64,000 nucleotides of DNA from Leptospira venezuelensis (GTDB lineage: Bacteria > Spirochaetota > Leptospiria > Leptospirales > Leptospiraceae): contig NZ_NETS01000011.1 of the NCBI RefSeq assembly GCF_002150035.1, forward strand, positions 186,001 through 250,000. The letters are read 5' to 3'. Below, in pieces: positions 1-8,764 of this stretch. The first letter of the stretch is position 1, and every line of letters starts with the position of its first letter. Both the position numbers and the translations under genes were made by a program. A model generated the notes under the pieces. The model was not told where the DNA came from, did no database searches, and saw only the letters and a program-made list of their open reading frames with translations.

Positions 1-456
1 GGAACTTTTTCCCACACCCACATGAGGAACATTCTCGACTCTTTTATCGGATTCCCAGGAAGCTTGATCCAAAGCAAGACCTAGCTCTCTCATCCATGCA
101 AAATCCAATTTGTCCAAAGCAGGATTATAATGTTTTAAATCCACTTCTGCTAATGGTTTTGGCTCAGGAAGTTCCATGTCCAAAGGATCTGTGATCTCTG
201 TTTGGTCCATTGCATCTCTTACCATTTGAGAAAGAGCTTCTTTACTAAAACGTTCGCTATAAGAATATCCAGGACGAGAATTGTTCAGAACTCGAATACC
301 TACTCCTCTAGAGCGAGAAGTTTCTGTGGAAACAATCCTTCCTTTAAATACTTCGATCCCAATATCTTCAGAGTCAGTGGCAATCAGATCGAAAGAATCG
401 ATCCCATAACGTTTTCCTTCTTCTAATACGAATCCGGCAGCTTGCTCCAAATCCAT
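1..456 (-). CDS. pmbA: TldE/PmbA-type metalloprotease component, N-terminal part
   Basis: The gene runs leftwards off the window edge, so only the first 152 codons are visible. The visible translation has the pattern of the PmbA/TldE N-terminal domain, with a stretch around residues 15-45 (IGIEVFKGRIV) followed by an RGVGIRV motif. TldD and TldE form a heterodimeric protease; in other bacteria it trims microcin and CcdA-type peptides. The ATG overlaps the tldD stop in a TAATG junction sharing one base, which implies translational coupling and fits the paired TldD/TldE arrangement. In the known heterodimer the metal-binding residues sit in TldD, not TldE. The catalytic half here lies outside the window. 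Confidence 0.9.
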   Translation of the reverse strand, partial: MDLEQAAGFVLEEGKRYGIDSFDLIATDSEDIGIEVFKGRIVSTETSRSRGVGIRVLNNSRPGYSYSERFSKEALSQMVRDAMDQTEITDPLDMELPEPKPLAEVDLKHYNPALDKLDFAWMRELGLALDQASWESDKRVENVPHVGVGKSS

Positions 457-1838
457 TATCTTCCCCCCACTAGGATCTCATCCACTTTAAGGGAAGGTTG
501 TCCTACAGTTACTGGAATAGATCCGGAAGAAGCACCGCAAGTCCCTGCAGCCAATTCCAAGTCTTTTCCAACCATAGATATTTTAGGAAGAATCTCATGA
601 CCTTTCCCTATCAGAGTCGCTCCTCTTACAGGTTCCGCAATCTTTCCGTTACGGATCACATAACCTTCTTCGACCGCAAAATTGAATTCCCCAGTTGCTG
701 GGTTCACTGAACCACCACCCATTCTTTTTGCATAAAGTCCAAAATCCACAGAAGCAAACATCTCATCTAAAGAATCATTCCCTGCTTCTATATAGGTGTT
801 TCTCATTCTAGAAACCGGCGCGTATTGATAGGATTCTCTTCTACCACTTCCAGTTCTAGCAGATCCTGTTTCCATAGATCCGATTCTATCAGCAAGATAA
901 GCTTTTAAAATTCCGTTTTCTATCAGGAGAGTTTTTTGTGTAGGCATTCCCTCATCGTCTATCTTTAAAGAACCGTATTGTTCTTCGATGGTTCCGTCGT
1001 CATAAGCAGTGAGACAGGATTGCGCGATTGCTTCTCCCATTTTGCCAACAAATGGAGAAGATTTTTTGCGAATTGCTTCAGTTTCCAAAGGATGGCCACA
1101 AGCTTCGTGGAAAATCACTCCACCAAAACCGTTTCCCATGACCACAGGCATTTTTTTACCTTCTATATATCCTGCATCCAGCATGAAAAGAGCCCTTTCT
1201 CCTGCTTTTCTTGCGATATCTTCCACAGCTAATCCTTCAAAAAACTCGAACCCTTTTAGAGCTCCGGGAGACTCACTCGCCACGAATCTTTCTCCCTTAT
1301 TCTCTGCGGTTACAGAAAGAAAAAATCTACTTCTGACTCGAAGATCTTCTACCCAGAGTCCTTCCGAGTTTGCGATTAAAACATTTGTTACGATGTCGGA
1401 TGCGCTTACACCTACTTGTATGATCTTAGAAGATACTTTTCTTGCGATATGATCCGCTGTTTGTAGGAGTTCCAATCTTCTAAATGGAGGAACTTTTCTA
1501 GGGTCATGTATATTTTTAGAGAAAGAATATTTAGATACGTCTCCAGGAAGAGTAAATGTTCCGGAATTATTTGTCACTTCTCCGCGCGAATCTGCTAAGA
1601 GTTGTATTAAAGAAAGTAAATGTTCTTGGTCATCATTACTTGTATAAGCATATAATACATCGGTTCCGTAGACCAATCGGATACCAATCCCATAATCAGT
1701 TGCAGCAAGCGATTGTTCTATTTTTTGGTCTCTGAGTGAGATAGAAGAATTTCTGGATTCTTCTTCATAAATTTCTACAAAGTCCGCTTTTCTTTTTTTA
1801 CCCGCGTGGATCAGGGTTTCTATATTGGATTGATTCAT
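456..1838 (-). CDS. tldD: TldD metalloprotease
   Basis: This 460-residue protein is of normal TldD length. It carries the family's HExxxH zinc motif (HEACGH, residues 244-249) and, near the C-terminus, the conserved GTCG segment whose cysteine is a metal ligand in TldD structures. The N-terminal domain contains the usual EIYEEESRN and GIGIRLVYG stretches. It should be cytoplasmic and act with the PmbA partner encoded directly after it (1-nt overlap). It is the third gene of a minus-strand run starting at 2782, lying 51 nt after the HIT gene. Regulation is not evident. The assignment is firm; the peptide substrate is unknown. Confidence 0.95.
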   Translation of the reverse strand: MNQSNIETLIHAGKKRKADFVEIYEEESRNSSISLRDQKIEQSLAATDYGIGIRLVYGTDVLYAYTSNDDQEHLLSLIQLLADSRGEVTNNSGTFTLPGDVSKYSFSKNIHDPRKVPPFRRLELLQTADHIARKVSSKIIQVGVSASDIVTNVLIANSEGLWVEDLRVRSRFFLSVTAENKGERFVASESPGALKGFEFFEGLAVEDIARKAGERALFMLDAGYIEGKKMPVVMGNGFGGVIFHEACGHPLETEAIRKKSSPFVGKMGEAIAQSCLTAYDDGTIEEQYGSLKIDDEGMPTQKTLLIENGILKAYLADRIGSMETGSARTGSGRRESYQYAPVSRMRNTYIEAGNDSLDEMFASVDFGLYAKRMGGGSVNPATGEFNFAVEEGYVIRNGKIAEPVRGATLIGKGHEILPKISMVGKDLELAAGTCGASSGSIPVTVGQPSLKVDEILVGGR

Positions 1839-1889
1839 AACCTTTTACTTTAGACAGAAATTTTTTGATAATAATGGAAGGAAAAAGGA

Positions 1890-2309
1890 TCATTCGAATT
1901 TAGGGAATGATATCCCGACCGGAGCCGAGGCCAAACCTTCTAATGCTAATCGAATGTAATCCGGTCCTTTGATCTCTTCGTATCTAGGAACCAAATGAAA
2001 ATGCATATGAGCTACTTTTTCTGCTACCAAGACTGTATAGATTTTTGGTGGAGAATATTTTTTCTCTATCCAATCAGTTGCAAATTTAAGTGTCTCTCCT
2101 AAGTCCTTGAATTCTTTAGGGTCCCAGTCTGAATATTTTTCTCTATGGGAAATTGGTTCTATATACAGATAACCTGGGATTTTTTTATCCTCAGGTGCAT
2201 GTCGAATGATAAAAGAAGAGTTTTGGTGAATTAAACCCGGTATCTTTGCACCGCGCAACACTGCACAAATAGGGCAATCTGGAGATACTACTAATGTTTT
2301 TTGGGCCAT
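1890..2309 (-). CDS. HIT family nucleotide-binding protein
   Basis: A 139-residue histidine-triad protein. The catalytic triad motif is visible as HMHFHLVPRY, with histidines at residues 101, 103 and 105. The middle His is the nucleophile in nucleotide hydrolases and transferases of this superfamily. A CPIC pair at residues 12-15 near the N-terminus resembles the zinc knuckle of Hint-type proteins. The start codon overlaps the stop of the upstream hypothetical gene (TAATG), so the two are translationally coupled. HIT proteins hydrolyse AMP-lysine, Ap4A or nucleoside phosphoramidates; which of these applies cannot be told from sequence. Confidence 0.9.
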   Translation of the reverse strand: MAQKTLVVSPDCPICAVLRGAKIPGLIHQNSSFIIRHAPEDKKIPGYLYIEPISHREKYSDWDPKEFKDLGETLKFATDWIEKKYSPPKIYTVLVAEKVAHMHFHLVPRYEEIKGPDYIRLALEGLASAPVGISFPKFE

Positions 2310-2782
2310 TACACCCCGCTGCCCTGAGAAAGATAAGATTTATATTTTTCGTAAACCCTAAAGATATAGTCCTTATCAGAACAAAAACGAATAATACATC
2401 GATAGAAATGATACCTTTCCAGTTCCTTTCTTTCTCCGTTCTCATCTACCTTATGTTCTTTTAGCAAAGACTTTAACATCCCCAAAAATAGGGAGCGTTC
2501 CTTTTGATTATACCCTTCTTGCGAATAGCGCACACCTTCTAAGATATTCACAAACTTTTCGGCAGATGCCTGGAAAGCATCCGGAGAAGAGAGGAACTCT
2601 GATTTTTCCTCAGGAGAAAAAGTAGATAAATAATCATGGAATAGTGTGAGTTGTATTGCCACCACCAAGGATTGGGTTTTGGCCTTCGTTTCGGTATAAA
2701 AAGGAGTTTGGATACTATATTCCACGAAGTCTTGCCAGGAAGATTTGGTTGTTTGTATTTTATGCAGTTCTAACAGGCTCAT
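2309..2782 (-). CDS. Hypothetical protein, first gene of the tldD operon
   Basis: A 157-residue soluble, helical-looking protein with no signal peptide, membrane segment or motif I recognise. It contains two cysteines in an RCIIRFC stretch near residue 132 and is rich in Lys, Glu, Tyr and Phe. Its stop overlaps the HIT start by one base, so it belongs to the operon hypothetical-HIT-tldD-pmbA. The 68 bp between it and the divergent gene at 2851 must hold promoters for both directions. Codon use matches its neighbours, so I take it as real. Function is unknown. Confidence 0.75.
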   Translation of the reverse strand: MSLLELHKIQTTKSSWQDFVEYSIQTPFYTETKAKTQSLVVAIQLTLFHDYLSTFSPEEKSEFLSSPDAFQASAEKFVNILEGVRYSQEGYNQKERSLFLGMLKSLLKEHKVDENGERKELERYHFYRCIIRFCSDKDYIFRVYEKYKSYLSQGSGV

Positions 2783-2850
2783 ATATTTTTAAAGCTTTTC
2801 AGTTTGGGGTTTTCGATTATGGTTTGAGTATTACAGGATAAAAGCCGCCT

Positions 2851-3696
2851 ATGTCAAAGGTTTTCCGATTCTTCTTTTTGCTTTTCTTTCTCTCCTATCC
2901 CTTAAGCCTTAGCGCTTCCGAAAAGTCGCCGGAGGAGTTATTCAATTCATTTTTAGAATGGTCCGGACATCCAATTTTAGTGGAAGAAAGGATAGTCCGC
3001 AATATAAGTACAGAATATATTACAGAGTTAAAAAAGGACTCCGAACAAAGTTTAGAATTATTTCTAAAAAATGATCTAAAACCTGACAAAAGACAAAACC
3101 AAAAGCCAGGACTTGATAAACTAAAAAAGGATCTACAAAGTTTAGAAAGGTTTGAAGGTGTGCAGATCAAATTTGCCGGTAAAGATTGGGAAACTTTATT
3201 TAATTCCAAGGGCAATTTCCCTGAGTCATATTACGAATTCGAGACTGGTCCAGTTTCCTTTCGATACATATTTCGTAATCTTCCCTATCGTCCTTTGCCT
3301 AAATGGGGAGAATTGAAACTGCAAGGAAGTTTCCTGCTCTTCTCCGAATCCGGGGCGCTTCTATTATACAAAATAATCCCAGACTTTCCTGTAAAGGATT
3401 TGGACATCATAGAAGTCCGAACATTCGCAGAAGAGAACAAAAAGAATGGAGGAAATGCAAAAAACTTCTCCGAAAACAAAACGGAACTGTTTTATTTCCC
3501 AAATCATAACTTAGTTCCATTCTATATATTACTTCTCTCTAAAATACTTTTGGTATTCGCGTCATTCATTATATTTATATTATATGCTGGAAGGTTCTGG
3601 AGATTCCTTTTAGAACAAACTCGTAGAAGCCATAAGGCAGAAATATCGTTTTTGGAAGATAAGAAGAAGTCTGAGAAAGGATTTTTATCCGATTAG
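2851..3696 (+). CDS. Hypothetical membrane-anchored exported protein
   Basis: A 281-residue protein. The first 22 residues form a classical signal peptide (basic MSKVFR start, hydrophobic Phe/Leu core, cleavage after SLSA). A second hydrophobic segment at about residues 221-246 is followed by a basic tail, giving a large periplasmic domain, one membrane helix and a short cytoplasmic C-terminus. The periplasmic part is Lys/Glu-rich with no recognisable domain. It is transcribed divergently from the tldD operon and ends about 270 bp before recA. I do not recognise the family. Confidence 0.75.
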   Translation: MSKVFRFFFLLFFLSYPLSLSASEKSPEELFNSFLEWSGHPILVEERIVRNISTEYITELKKDSEQSLELFLKNDLKPDKRQNQKPGLDKLKKDLQSLERFEGVQIKFAGKDWETLFNSKGNFPESYYEFETGPVSFRYIFRNLPYRPLPKWGELKLQGSFLLFSESGALLLYKIIPDFPVKDLDIIEVRTFAEENKKNGGNAKNFSENKTELFYFPNHNLVPFYILLLSKILLVFASFIIFILYAGRFWRFLLEQTRRSHKAEISFLEDKKKSEKGFLSD

Positions 3697-3970
3697 GCCT
3701 TGTTTTCCAGAGCCGATTATACTACAACCATATTTACTATACAAATATTTGCACTTTTTTCACCTCTAATCTAATTTTTTGGGTGACATAAGAGTGATTT
3801 AGCAAGAAACTTTTCCCAGGGAATCGGAAGGTTTTTTAGATCTGACCTGGAATTTGTCCGGGACTAAGAGTATCCTTCCTATTAGAAAAGATTGATTCCC
3901 ATTAAAAAAGTACACGCAGTTTTATCTGAGGGGGAACCGGGTCTTGGCAAGAGAAGGAGCTAAAGAGTCC
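3697..3970 (+). promoter_or_regulatory. recA upstream region with a 10-bp palindrome
   Basis: This gap before recA holds a perfect palindrome CAAATATTTG at 3742-3751 and AT-rich stretches. The LexA operator published for Leptospira interrogans recA, as I recall it, is TTTG-N5-CAAA. I read the gap for that pattern and found no perfect match; the palindrome has the half-sites in the opposite order (CAAA then TTTG). The region surely contains the recA promoter, but I cannot place the -35 and -10 elements with confidence. Confidence 0.35.
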
Positions 3971-5059
3971 ATGAAAAAGCAAAAAGAAGAAGCACAGGGT
4001 TTGGATGATTCCAAACGCCAGGCCATAGACCAGGCAATGACCCAAATCGAAAAACAGTTCGGTAAGGGCTCCATTATGCGCTTAGGATCTGCTTCCGCAA
4101 GCGTAGTCGCCCCTGTTATTCCTACAGGATCCTTGGATCTAGATATCGCATTAGGAATTGGTGGTTATCCATTAGGAAGGATTGTAGAGATCTACGGTCC
4201 GGAATCTTCCGGTAAGACTACTCTTACACTTTCAGCAATTGCGGAATGCCAGAAAAGAGGTGGAGTTGCAGCGTTTATAGATGCGGAACACGCACTGGAC
4301 CCTGCTTATGCTAAAAAGTTAGGAGTTAATTTAGAGGAACTATTAGTTTCTCAACCGGATAACGGAGAGGAAGCATTAGAAATTTGTGAATCTCTAGTCC
4401 GAAGTAATGCAATTGATATAGTAGTCTTAGACTCTGTTGCTGCACTAGTTCCTAAAGCAGAGATCGAAGGTGATATGGGAGATTCCCATATGGGTCTGCA
4501 AGCAAGACTTATGTCCCAAGCTCTTCGTAAACTGACTGGAACCATTTCTAAGTCAAAAACTGTTGTTATCTTCATCAACCAGATCCGTATGAAGATTGGT
4601 GTTATGTTCGGTTCTCCTGAAACTACCACTGGTGGAAACGCATTAAAGTTTTATAGTACGGTTCGTTTAGATATCCGTAAAATAGAAACACTTAAAGAGA
4701 AGGAAGAAGCCACTGGGAATAGGGTGCGTGTAAAAGTTGTAAAAAACAAAATGGCCCCACCTTTCCGTCAGGCGGAATTCGACATAATCTTTAATACAGG
4801 AATCAGCCGAGAAAGTTCTCTCGTTGACTTAGGGGTAAAACACGACATTATTAGCAAATCCGGAGCCTGGTATTCCTATAATACGGAAAAGATAGGCCAA
4901 GGAAAAGAAGCAGCTAAAGAATATCTGAAATCAAATCCAGAGATCGCCTTCCAAGTAGAAAATATGGTAAGGGATCTGAACGGATTGCCCCCTTTAGCAC
5001 CTGACGGTAAACTACCTCCTGCTCCGCCGTCGGAAGAAGTCCAAAAAGCAGCAGGCTAA
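3971..5059 (+). CDS. recA: Recombinase A
   Basis: RecA drives homologous recombination and the SOS response by forming ATP-dependent filaments on single-stranded DNA. With an ATG start at 3971 it has 362 residues. Walker A is GPESSGKT (residues 76-83), followed by the conserved FIDAEHALD, VVLDSVAAL (Walker B) and the FINQIRMKIGVMFG loop region. The reading frame is open upstream to a TTG at 3944, which also has a purine-rich GAGGGGG about 9 nt ahead. I prefer ATG 3971 because AAGGAG lies 11 nt before it and the protein then begins MKK, like other leptospiral RecA proteins I recall. The C-terminus is Pro/Ala-rich. It appears monocistronic and ends at a strong terminator. Confidence 0.97.
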   Translation: MKKQKEEAQGLDDSKRQAIDQAMTQIEKQFGKGSIMRLGSASASVVAPVIPTGSLDLDIALGIGGYPLGRIVEIYGPESSGKTTLTLSAIAECQKRGGVAAFIDAEHALDPAYAKKLGVNLEELLVSQPDNGEEALEICESLVRSNAIDIVVLDSVAALVPKAEIEGDMGDSHMGLQARLMSQALRKLTGTISKSKTVVIFINQIRMKIGVMFGSPETTTGGNALKFYSTVRLDIRKIETLKEKEEATGNRVRVKVVKNKMAPPFRQAEFDIIFNTGISRESSLVDLGVKHDIISKSGAWYSYNTEKIGQGKEAAKEYLKSNPEIAFQVENMVRDLNGLPPLAPDGKLPPAPPSEEVQKAAG

Positions 5060-5092
5060 TTACTACTGGCTTTCTTTTTAGAAACCATTGAC

Positions 5093-5123
5093 CGCCGGAT
5101 GAAAACTCATCCGGCGTTTTTTT
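5093..5123 (+). terminator. Rho-independent terminator of recA
   Basis: A perfect 10-bp stem, CGCCGGATGA at 5093-5102 paired with TCATCCGGCG at 5107-5116, has a 4-nt AAAC loop and is followed directly by seven T residues. It sits 34 nt after the recA stop codon. It is the clearest intrinsic terminator in the window. Confidence 0.92.
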
Positions 5124-5182
5124 ATTCCAAGCTTAATCCCGATTTTTAGGATTGTTTCAAACGCTAGTCAAAAGGAAGAGTC

Positions 5183-6196
5183 ATGTCAGAGATCAGCATC
5201 ATCGGAGCAGGCGGATTTACAGGAAAAGAATTATTAGGATTACTTGCCCGCCATCCAAAATACAAAGCTGTGCATGTTACTAGCGATAAACTTGCAGGCA
5301 AATCTCTTTCAGAAGTTTTTCCAGATCTACTCTCTCCTAAAGATTTAGTTTTTAAAAAACATGAGGATGAGGTTCCAAAAGGTTCACTTGTAGTTCTCGC
5401 AGTTCCAAACGATGCTTCCTTAGAGTTGGCTCCTAAGTTTTTGGATAAAGGTCATAAGGTAATCGATCTTTCCGGAGTATATCGTCTTCATAACCAAGAA
5501 AAATTCGAAACGAATTATAAATTAAAACATACTAGCTTCTCCTTAACAGCAAAAGCGGTATTCGGTATTCCAGAAATATTCAGAGAGAAACTGAAAGGCG
5601 CTGACTTTGTTTCCAATCCTGGCTGCTTCTCTACTTCAGTTATACTAGCTCTTTATCTTTTAGGAAATCTCAGAAAGGAGATAAAACCAAGGATTGTAGC
5701 TGATTGTAAATCAGGGATTAGTGGCGCCGGAGGGAGAGTAGAAGACGGTGGATTTTCCTTCAATGGTGTGTATGAAAATTTCAGAGCTTATAAAATTTTA
5801 AGCCACCAGCATGAACCTGAGATCCAAGAGTATTGTTTCGAAGGAGCCGGGCTATCTGAACCTGAAATTTTATTTGTGCCTCATTTACTTCCAGTATACA
5901 GAGGGATTTTATCCACGATCTATTTAGAAGCGAATTCTGAAAATTTACCTTTTTTTGAGACTCTTATCGAAAATTCTAAATCAGAACCTTTTATTCGGAT
6001 CAGAAAAACTCCTGAAGAGATTGATCTTGCAAAAGTGCAACGTACCAACTTCTTAGATATAAGCCTGAGACAAAGAGGAAAGAATATCACAATCGTTTCT
6101 GCCCTGGATAATCTTATGAAGGGGGCGGCAAGTCAGGCATTACAAAATATAAATTTAATGTTGAACGAGTCGGAAACTCTGGGCTTACTTTCCTAA
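5183..6196 (+). CDS. argC: N-acetyl-gamma-glutamyl-phosphate reductase
   Basis: ArgC makes N-acetylglutamate semialdehyde, the third step of arginine synthesis. The 337-residue protein starts with the NAD(P)-binding pattern IIGAGGFTGKELL and carries the active-site SNPGCFST with Cys148. The later KSGISGAGG stretch is also typical of the family. GAAGAG precedes the ATG. The gene follows the recA terminator, so it has its own promoter in the 60 bp before it. The acyl-CoA synthetase gene begins 5 nt after its stop. The other arg gene in the window, argD, is 23 kb away. Confidence 0.95.
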   Translation: MSEISIIGAGGFTGKELLGLLARHPKYKAVHVTSDKLAGKSLSEVFPDLLSPKDLVFKKHEDEVPKGSLVVLAVPNDASLELAPKFLDKGHKVIDLSGVYRLHNQEKFETNYKLKHTSFSLTAKAVFGIPEIFREKLKGADFVSNPGCFSTSVILALYLLGNLRKEIKPRIVADCKSGISGAGGRVEDGGFSFNGVYENFRAYKILSHQHEPEIQEYCFEGAGLSEPEILFVPHLLPVYRGILSTIYLEANSENLPFFETLIENSKSEPFIRIRKTPEEIDLAKVQRTNFLDISLRQRGKNITIVSALDNLMKGAASQALQNINLMLNESETLGLLS

Positions 6197-6201
6197 TCTG
6201 C

Positions 6202-8130
6202 ATGGAAAAAAGAAGTATCTATCATCTTGTCAGGGACTCTTGTATCCATTACAAGGATAGACCCTTCCAATGGATATGGGATGAAAAATTAAAATCCTTC
6301 TCAGGAATTTCTTATTCTGAATGGTTTTTGAATCTGGAAAATCTTTCTGGGTTTTTCAGACAGAAGAATTTAAACAAGGGCGATAAGGTAGGCTTATTCT
6401 GTGATAATAGGACAGAATGGGCATTATGCTCCTTCTCCGTAATGTGCTCTGGTGGAGCTGATGTTCCAAGAGGATGTGATGCAAGTGAAGAAGAAATATT
6501 TTATATCTTAGATCATACTGAATCCAAGATCACATTTATAGAAAAAGAACAGGTACTCAGTAAACTTGGCAATATTTTAAGTAGACTAAAACATCTAGAA
6601 ACTGTAATACTAATAGAGTCCGAAGAAAACTTTGCTTCTTTGGCGAAATTAAAAACAGCCTACCCTAAAATCGAATTTATAGATTTGGAAACTGCTATCG
6701 CTCAGGGACGGACCTGGGTTGAGAAGAAAGGAAAGTCACATCTTCAGTCAATTGGTGAATCTTTAACCGAAAACGATATTGCAACGATTATCTATACTTC
6801 TGGAACTACTGGAGTTCCCAAAGGTGTGGTATTAAAGCATAGATCCTTTACTTGGACCATTAACCAGCTGCAACAATTTGTGCCTGCTAATTATTCAGAT
6901 AGAGTTGTGGTATTCCTTCCTCCTTGGCATATCGCGGAAAGAATTTTAGAAACAGCACTTCTTTCTTGGGGGGCATCACTCGCCTGCTCCAATGTTTCTC
7001 AGCTTACTCGTGACTTTGAGATCATCAAACCTACTGTTCTTGTTTCTGTACCCAGAGTTTGGGAAGCATTGTATCGTAGGATCTGGGATAAGGTTTCTAA
7101 ATCTTCTCCTGCTAAACTTGCAATTTTTAAAATAGCGGTTAGGATCGCAGAAACTTATAATTCTCTTTTAGATACCGTTACGGGAAACTATTCGGAAACG
7201 GAAGATTTGAATAAAGAGGAGAAGTTGACCGACACAGTAGTTTCTATCCTCTTTCTTCCAGTATTCTATTTTTTGAATATTTTAGCTCAGAAAATACTCG
7301 CACCTGTAAGGGCTCTATTCGGTGGACAACTTAAGTTTGCATTTTGTGGCGCAGGAGCTATGCCTCCTAAGATCCAATTTTTCTTTCGTTCCATGGGAGT
7401 TCCTATCATAGAAACATATGGAATGACTGAAACTACAGGGATGGGAGCATTAGGAAGTTTTCCAATTCCAAAAACAGGATCAATAGGGCCCGTATTTCCT
7501 GGAGCACATATCAAACTAGTTAATGAGCAGAATATAGTGGTTTCAAAACCTGGAGACAAAGGGATCGCTTGGCATAAGGGTCCACATGTAACCGCAGGCT
7601 ATTATAAAAATTTGGAACTCAGCCAGACTAATTTTTCGGATGGCTGGTTTAATTCAGGTGATTTATTTGTTTGGACTAAAACAGGAGAGTTAAAATTTGC
7701 AGGGAGGGCAAAGGATACAATCGTTCTTTCATCCGGAGAAAATGTGGAGCCTGAACCAATCGAAGGAAAAATTTTAGAAACCGGTTGGGCATTAACTGCA
7801 GTAGTTATAGGCCAAGACCAAAAGTTTTTGGCCGTTTTAATCGTTCCAGATTTTGCAAAAATCAGAGATCATTTTTCATCCCAGGGTATTAGCCTGGCTA
7901 CTGACAATCATGCCCTGGTCCAAGATCCAAAAGTTTTGAAGTTTTATAAGGACCTGATCAAGAATACTGTATCTGAAAAGAACGGATTTAAAAATTTCGA
8001 AAAAATCGTTGAGTTTCGCCTTTTAGACAAGGAATTCGAAAAAGGAAAAGAACTCACGGAAACCATGAAAGTGAAAAGAAATAAGGTTGCAGAACTCTAT
8101 GAGCATCTGATAAAAACGATCTTTCTTTAA
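6202..8130 (+). CDS. Long-chain acyl-CoA synthetase / AMP-dependent ligase
   Basis: A 642-residue member of the ANL adenylating superfamily. The phosphate-binding motif YTSGTTGVPKG is at residues 198-208; the ETYGMTETTGMG motif, the adenylate-binding GWFNSGDLF and a C-terminal lysine within the MKVKRNKV stretch follow in the right order. Length and the insert after the VPRVWEALYRRI segment match bacterial FadD15-like long-chain fatty acid:CoA ligases. It activates fatty acids with ATP and CoA at the inner membrane face. It lies 5 nt after argC and 4 nt before the next gene, so the three are probably co-transcribed, although the functions are unrelated. Chain-length preference is unknown. Confidence 0.88.
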   Translation: MEKRSIYHLVRDSCIHYKDRPFQWIWDEKLKSFSGISYSEWFLNLENLSGFFRQKNLNKGDKVGLFCDNRTEWALCSFSVMCSGGADVPRGCDASEEEIFYILDHTESKITFIEKEQVLSKLGNILSRLKHLETVILIESEENFASLAKLKTAYPKIEFIDLETAIAQGRTWVEKKGKSHLQSIGESLTENDIATIIYTSGTTGVPKGVVLKHRSFTWTINQLQQFVPANYSDRVVVFLPPWHIAERILETALLSWGASLACSNVSQLTRDFEIIKPTVLVSVPRVWEALYRRIWDKVSKSSPAKLAIFKIAVRIAETYNSLLDTVTGNYSETEDLNKEEKLTDTVVSILFLPVFYFLNILAQKILAPVRALFGGQLKFAFCGAGAMPPKIQFFFRSMGVPIIETYGMTETTGMGALGSFPIPKTGSIGPVFPGAHIKLVNEQNIVVSKPGDKGIAWHKGPHVTAGYYKNLELSQTNFSDGWFNSGDLFVWTKTGELKFAGRAKDTIVLSSGENVEPEPIEGKILETGWALTAVVIGQDQKFLAVLIVPDFAKIRDHFSSQGISLATDNHALVQDPKVLKFYKDLIKNTVSEKNGFKNFEKIVEFRLLDKEFEKGKELTETMKVKRNKVAELYEHLIKTIFL

Positions 8131-8134
8131 TCAG

Positions 8135-8764
8135 ATGAGCGACCTTAAAATCCAGGATATCCTTTTCTGCGCGGCTTTCGCGGGAGAAATCGACAAACTT
8201 AAATCGAATCCAAGTATCCACACCTTCGAAGCAGGCATCGGAGAATTGGAAGCTGCAATCAATCTCCAAAAATATCTTTTAGATCCTTCCACCTGGAAAC
8301 CTAAAGCGATTTTCGGGATAGGCTCTGCAGGAGTTTATAACTGGATCCCCAGAAAGGATTGGGAAGGTAAATTCGGAATTTCGAAAGTGTTCGCAAATTA
8401 CCAGATCGCATTTTTGGACAAAAAGATCAGACTTCCTGAAAGTATGACATTTAAATATGAATTCCCGGATTTAAAATTCCCATTCGAAGGAAACGACTTC
8501 GTAGAATCCGCAACCAACGGAACAGGCTCAGTCACCCTAGAAGATCTAAGCCCAAGGGCTTTAGAAAGGATCAAGGGAGAAAGTTTAGGTTTCGAGAATA
8601 TGGAAGCATTCGGTCTTGCAAAAGTATGTAATCTATTTAATATTCCTTTCGGAACAATATTTGCACTTACAAACAAAGTAGGACCAAAAGGAAGCGAAGA
8701 GTGGAAACTTTCCTGGAGAAAACATTCAGATAGACTCCAGGAAAAAATCCTATATTATCTCTGA
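8135..8764 (+). CDS. Nucleoside phosphorylase / nucleosidase superfamily protein
   Basis: A 209-residue protein resembling the PNP/UDP phosphorylase superfamily. The early AGIGELEAA and FGIGSAGVY stretches correspond to the nucleoside-binding glycine turns. FENMEAFGLAKVC near residue 152 matches the M-E-A substrate-binding motif of MTA/SAH nucleosidases, and TNKVGPKGSEEW resembles the end of futalosine hydrolase (MqnB). It may hydrolyse futalosine, methylthioadenosine or another nucleoside. It follows the acyl-CoA synthetase by 4 nt and ends directly against the convergent patatin gene, with no spacer. Family placement is good; the substrate is inference. Confidence 0.7.
   Translation: MSDLKIQDILFCAAFAGEIDKLKSNPSIHTFEAGIGELEAAINLQKYLLDPSTWKPKAIFGIGSAGVYNWIPRKDWEGKFGISKVFANYQIAFLDKKIRLPESMTFKYEFPDLKFPFEGNDFVESATNGTGSVTLEDLSPRALERIKGESLGFENMEAFGLAKVCNLFNIPFGTIFALTNKVGPKGSEEWKLSWRKHSDRLQEKILYYL

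Noticed and set aside
1009..1452. 147-residue open frame opposite tldD
   Set aside because: It lies antisense within the HExxxH-bearing tldD gene, with no ribosome site; it is a shadow frame.
3742..3751. CAAATATTTG as a LexA operator
   Set aside because: The half-site order is opposite to the known TTTG-N5-CAAA and the sequence is AT-rich, so chance is likely; kept only as an observation.
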